Assembly: GCA_036568625.1 (NCBI GenBank)
Contig: DATCSF010000167.1
Location: 1 to 7,162 of the forward strand
Source of the DNA: 66-474 sp036568625
GTDB taxonomy: Bacteria; Pseudomonadota; Gammaproteobacteria; Xanthomonadales; Rhodanobacteraceae
Direction of reading: 5' to 3'
Length of the DNA stretch: 7,162 bases
Numbering within the stretch: the first letter of the stretch is position 1; the number at the start of each line of letters is the position of its first letter. The position numbers and the translations under genes are program-made. The notes under the pieces are model-generated. The model was not told the origin of the DNA, made no database searches, and saw only the letters and a list, made by a program, of their open reading frames with translations. Positions 5,575 through 7,162 of this stretch are shown here, one piece after another.

Positions 5575-6849
5575 CTACGACGCTGCGCTTGCGGGTACGT
5601 CGTCTTCGCCGCGTGAGACGACCACCGCCGCCGCGAGGTCGCCCGTCACGTTGAGGGTGGTGCGGCACATGTCGAGCAGGCGGTCGACGCCGAGGATCAG
5701 GCCGATGCCTTCCGGCGGCACCCCGACCATCACACAGATCAAGGCGACCACCGGCAGCGAGCCGGCCGGCACGCCGGCAGTGCCGATGCCGCCGAGGATG
5801 GCAACGAACATCACCGTCACTTGTTGCGGCAGGCTCAATTCGATTCCGAAGAATTGGGCCAGGAACAGCACCGTGACGCCTTCGAACAAAGCAGTGCCGT
5901 TCTGGTTGGCGGTCGCGCCGATGGTCAGCACGAAGCGCGACACGCGCGGCGGCAGTTTCAGGTCTTCCTTGGCGACTTTCAGCGCGGTCGGCAGGGTCGC
6001 GTTGCTCGACGCCGTCGAGAATGCCATCAGCATGGCTTCCTGCACGCCGCGGAAGAACCGCAGCGGCCCCATGCCGCCTAACATCTTCACTGCGAGTGGA
6101 TAGACCACGAACATGTGCAGCGCCATCGCCAGCAGTGCCACACCGACGTAGCCCGCCAGCGTCAGGATCAGTTCCCAGCCGAACAGCGCGGCGAGGTTGA
6201 ACACCAGGCACGCCACCGCGTAGGGCGCGAGCCTGATCACCCGGTCGATCAGCGTCATCGAGACTTCGAACAAGCCTTCGATGACATCCTTGAAGCGCTT
6301 GGCCGGCGGCTTGCCATTGAGCACGATGCCGACGCCGATCATCACCGCGAAGAACATCACCGCCAGGATGTCGTTGCCGGCCGCGGCCGCGAATACGTTG
6401 CTGGGAATGATCCCCAGCAGCATCTGCAGGCCCTCGGGTTGCGTGCGGCTCGATTCGATGATGGCGCCAACGCGCGAGGAAGCATGGGTCAGGAGGTCGT
6501 TGGCCGCGGCGGGGTCGACGTCGCCGCCGGGCCGGAACACGTTCACCAGCACCACGCCGATCACCACCGCGATGGCCGACACCACGATCGTGTAGGCGAG
6601 GGTTTTCCAGCCGATGCGCCCGAGCGCGCGCATGCTGCCCATCTCGGCGATGCCGATCACCAGCGCCGAGAACAGCAGCGGCAGCACCAGCATGAACAGA
6701 AGGCGCAGGAAGATTTGACCGGCCGGCACCGTGATCCACGTAGTCAACCAGTCCAGCCACGGCGCGTGGCCGCCGGTCGCGGCGTGCACGACCAGGCCGC
6801 CGACCAGGCCCACCGCAAAGCCGATGCCCATTTTGGTGTGCAGTTTCAC
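5575..6849 (-). CDS. Dicarboxylate/amino acid:cation symporter (DAACS family, GltP/DctA/EAAT fold)
   Basis: The 424-residue inner-membrane transporter matches the usual family length. It has the expected eight TM helices and two re-entrant hairpins: STASSNATLPT (278-288) marks HP1, NQNGT (315-319) lies in the unwound part of TM7, GTAGVPAGSLP (356-366) marks HP2, and DRLLDMCRTTLNVTGD (389-404) is TM8. By alignment with archaeal GltPh, Arg396 sits where Arg397 holds the substrate's side-chain carboxylate and Asp393 where Asp394 holds the amino group. This favours an acidic amino acid (aspartate or glutamate) over a simple C4-dicarboxylate. The TM7 motif is NQNGT rather than the common NMDGT, so an Asp that helps bind Na+ in GltPh is Asn here, and the coupling ion may differ. 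The GTG start at 6849 is chosen because AGGAG (complement of 6857-6861) lies 7 nt upstream. A longer reading from 7101 would add a non-membrane, Arg-rich extension and is rejected. It is divergent from the GST gene. Confidence 0.92.
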   Translation of the reverse strand: MKLHTKMGIGFAVGLVGGLVVHAATGGHAPWLDWLTTWITVPAGQIFLRLLFMLVLPLLFSALVIGIAEMGSMRALGRIGWKTLAYTIVVSAIAVVIGVVLVNVFRPGGDVDPAAANDLLTHASSRVGAIIESSRTQPEGLQMLLGIIPSNVFAAAAGNDILAVMFFAVMIGVGIVLNGKPPAKRFKDVIEGLFEVSMTLIDRVIRLAPYAVACLVFNLAALFGWELILTLAGYVGVALLAMALHMFVVYPLAVKMLGGMGPLRFFRGVQEAMLMAFSTASSNATLPTALKVAKEDLKLPPRVSRFVLTIGATANQNGTALFEGVTVLFLAQFFGIELSLPQQVTVMFVAILGGIGTAGVPAGSLPVVALICVMVGVPPEGIGLILGVDRLLDMCRTTLNVTGDLAAAVVVSRGEDDVPASAAS

Positions 6850-6861
6850 GGTTGCGCTCCT

Positions 6862-6882
6862 GCCGAATTTCGGCGCAGTGTA
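6862..6882 (-). promoter_or_regulatory. Palindrome GCCGAA-T-TTCGGC beside the symporter ribosome-binding site, with a possible -10 element
   Basis: A perfect inverted repeat with a single central base (6862-6874) directly adjoins the symporter's AGGAG. Just upstream on the minus strand is TACACT (6882-6877), a plausible -10 hexamer. Transcription would then begin inside the palindrome. It could be an operator overlapping the start site, or a leader hairpin next to the ribosome-binding site. No convincing -35 was found at the right distance, so the promoter call is weak. Confidence 0.35.
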
Positions 6883-7050
6883 GCCCGGGAAGCGGTGTCG
6901 CCAGCCGGTCGTTGCCACCCGCGTGCGCTCGAGCATTTTGGGTTTTTGTGCAAGCCCGGCGTCATCGTGGCTGGATTCTCGTCGGTGGCTGTCGATTCGT
7001 GCACGTGTCGTTCGTCGGGTTGAGGTGATGCTGTTCGGCGGGGCGCCGAC

Positions 7051-7056
7051 GAGGAG
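7051..7056 (+). promoter_or_regulatory. Ribosome-binding site of the GST-like gene
   Basis: GAGGAG lies 8 nt before the ATG at 7065, a good Shine-Dalgarno that fixes the start of the gene cut by the right edge. A small inverted repeat, CGGCG/CGCCG (7036-7040 and 7044-7048), lies just upstream. No clear promoter could be picked in the rest of the 6883-7050 intergenic stretch. Confidence 0.6.
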
Positions 7057-7064
7057 ACGCGGAG

Positions 7065-7162
7065 ATGAAGAAAATAAAGCTGTATGGCCAACCGCCGTCA
7101 CGCGCTTTGCGCGCGCTCTGGCTCTTGAACGAGCTGGGGGTCGACTACGAGCTGGTGCCGAT
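7065..7162 (+). CDS. Glutathione S-transferase family protein, N-terminus (partial, cut by window edge)
   Basis: Thirty-two complete codons are visible, starting MKKIKLYGQPPSRALRALW. This is the beta1-alpha1-beta2 start of the thioredoxin-like N-terminal GST domain: strand KIKLYG (3-8), the active-site turn PPSRALR (10-16), helix ALRALWLLNEL (14-24), then the second strand YELVP (28-32). GSTs conjugate or reduce substrates with glutathione in the cytoplasm. Ser12 at the helix start is the candidate thiol-activating residue, but the class cannot be set from so short a piece. The gene is transcribed away from the symporter across a 215-bp gap and has a good Shine-Dalgarno. The C-terminal helical domain lies outside the window. 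Confidence 0.82.
   Translation, partial: MKKIKLYGQPPSRALRALWLLNELGVDYELVP

Noticed and set aside
5564..6760. A 398-codon minus-strand frame inside the symporter gene
   Set aside because: It is another frame of the same DNA; the symporter frame alone shows membrane helices and family motifs.
6115..7023. A 302-codon plus-strand frame running into the intergenic region before the GST gene
   Set aside because: Gln/His/Arg-rich shadow of the symporter with no domain resemblance and no ribosome-binding site.
6850..7101. N-terminal extension of the symporter to 7101
   Set aside because: The extra 84 residues are polar and Arg-rich, unlike the family, overlap the GST gene's start, and a good AGGAG site supports the GTG at 6849.
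1..7162. CRISPR arrays, tRNA genes, insertion sequences or phage attachment sites
   Set aside because: I found no regularly spaced repeats, cloverleaf-type sequences, transposase motifs or paired terminal repeats.

Overview
This is a GC-rich window from a Gram-negative bacterium. The gene families suggest a gammaproteobacterium of the Xanthomonadales/Lysobacterales type: a cytoplasmic OmpR/CadC-type wHTH-TPR regulator, a secreted GH3 glycosidase, and a membrane-anchored Mrr-like nuclease with a two-TM N-terminus. The lineage is inferred from protein style only, not from a marker gene.

Layout, left to right. Positions 1-308 (minus) hold the N-terminus of a membrane protein that resembles Mrr-type nuclease proteins and runs off the left edge. 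410-1024 (minus) is a small RibD/DHFR-fold reductase. About 1159-1538 (plus) is the wreck of a GGDEF diguanylate cyclase, with its 5' part missing and an internal frameshift. It runs convergently into 1642-3000 (minus), a wHTH regulator with a TPR-rich C-terminal half. Upstream of that lies 3124-5418 (minus), an exported GH3 beta-glucosidase-type enzyme. Then comes 5575-6849 (minus), a dicarboxylate/amino-acid:cation symporter of the GltP/DctA/EAAT fold. A 215-bp divergent intergenic region separates it from the start of a glutathione S-transferase-like gene (7065 onward, plus), cut by the right edge.

The three central minus-strand genes (symporter, GH3, regulator) share an orientation but are probably separate transcripts. 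A strong hairpin followed by a U-tract lies between the symporter and GH3, and 123 bp with its own hairpin and promoter-like elements lies between GH3 and the regulator. The regulator could act locally on the GH3 gene or on itself: a TTTCAGA direct repeat with an exact 10-bp period sits in its own promoter region. Nothing in the sequence proves a shared pathway.

I see no CRISPR array, tRNA, rRNA, insertion sequence or phage gene, and no clear candidate for a wholly new multi-gene system. The most notable items are the decayed cyclase, the putative autoregulatory site with a nearly leaderless start, the altered cation-site motif in the symporter, and the edge-truncated nuclease-like gene, whose neighbours outside the window may matter.
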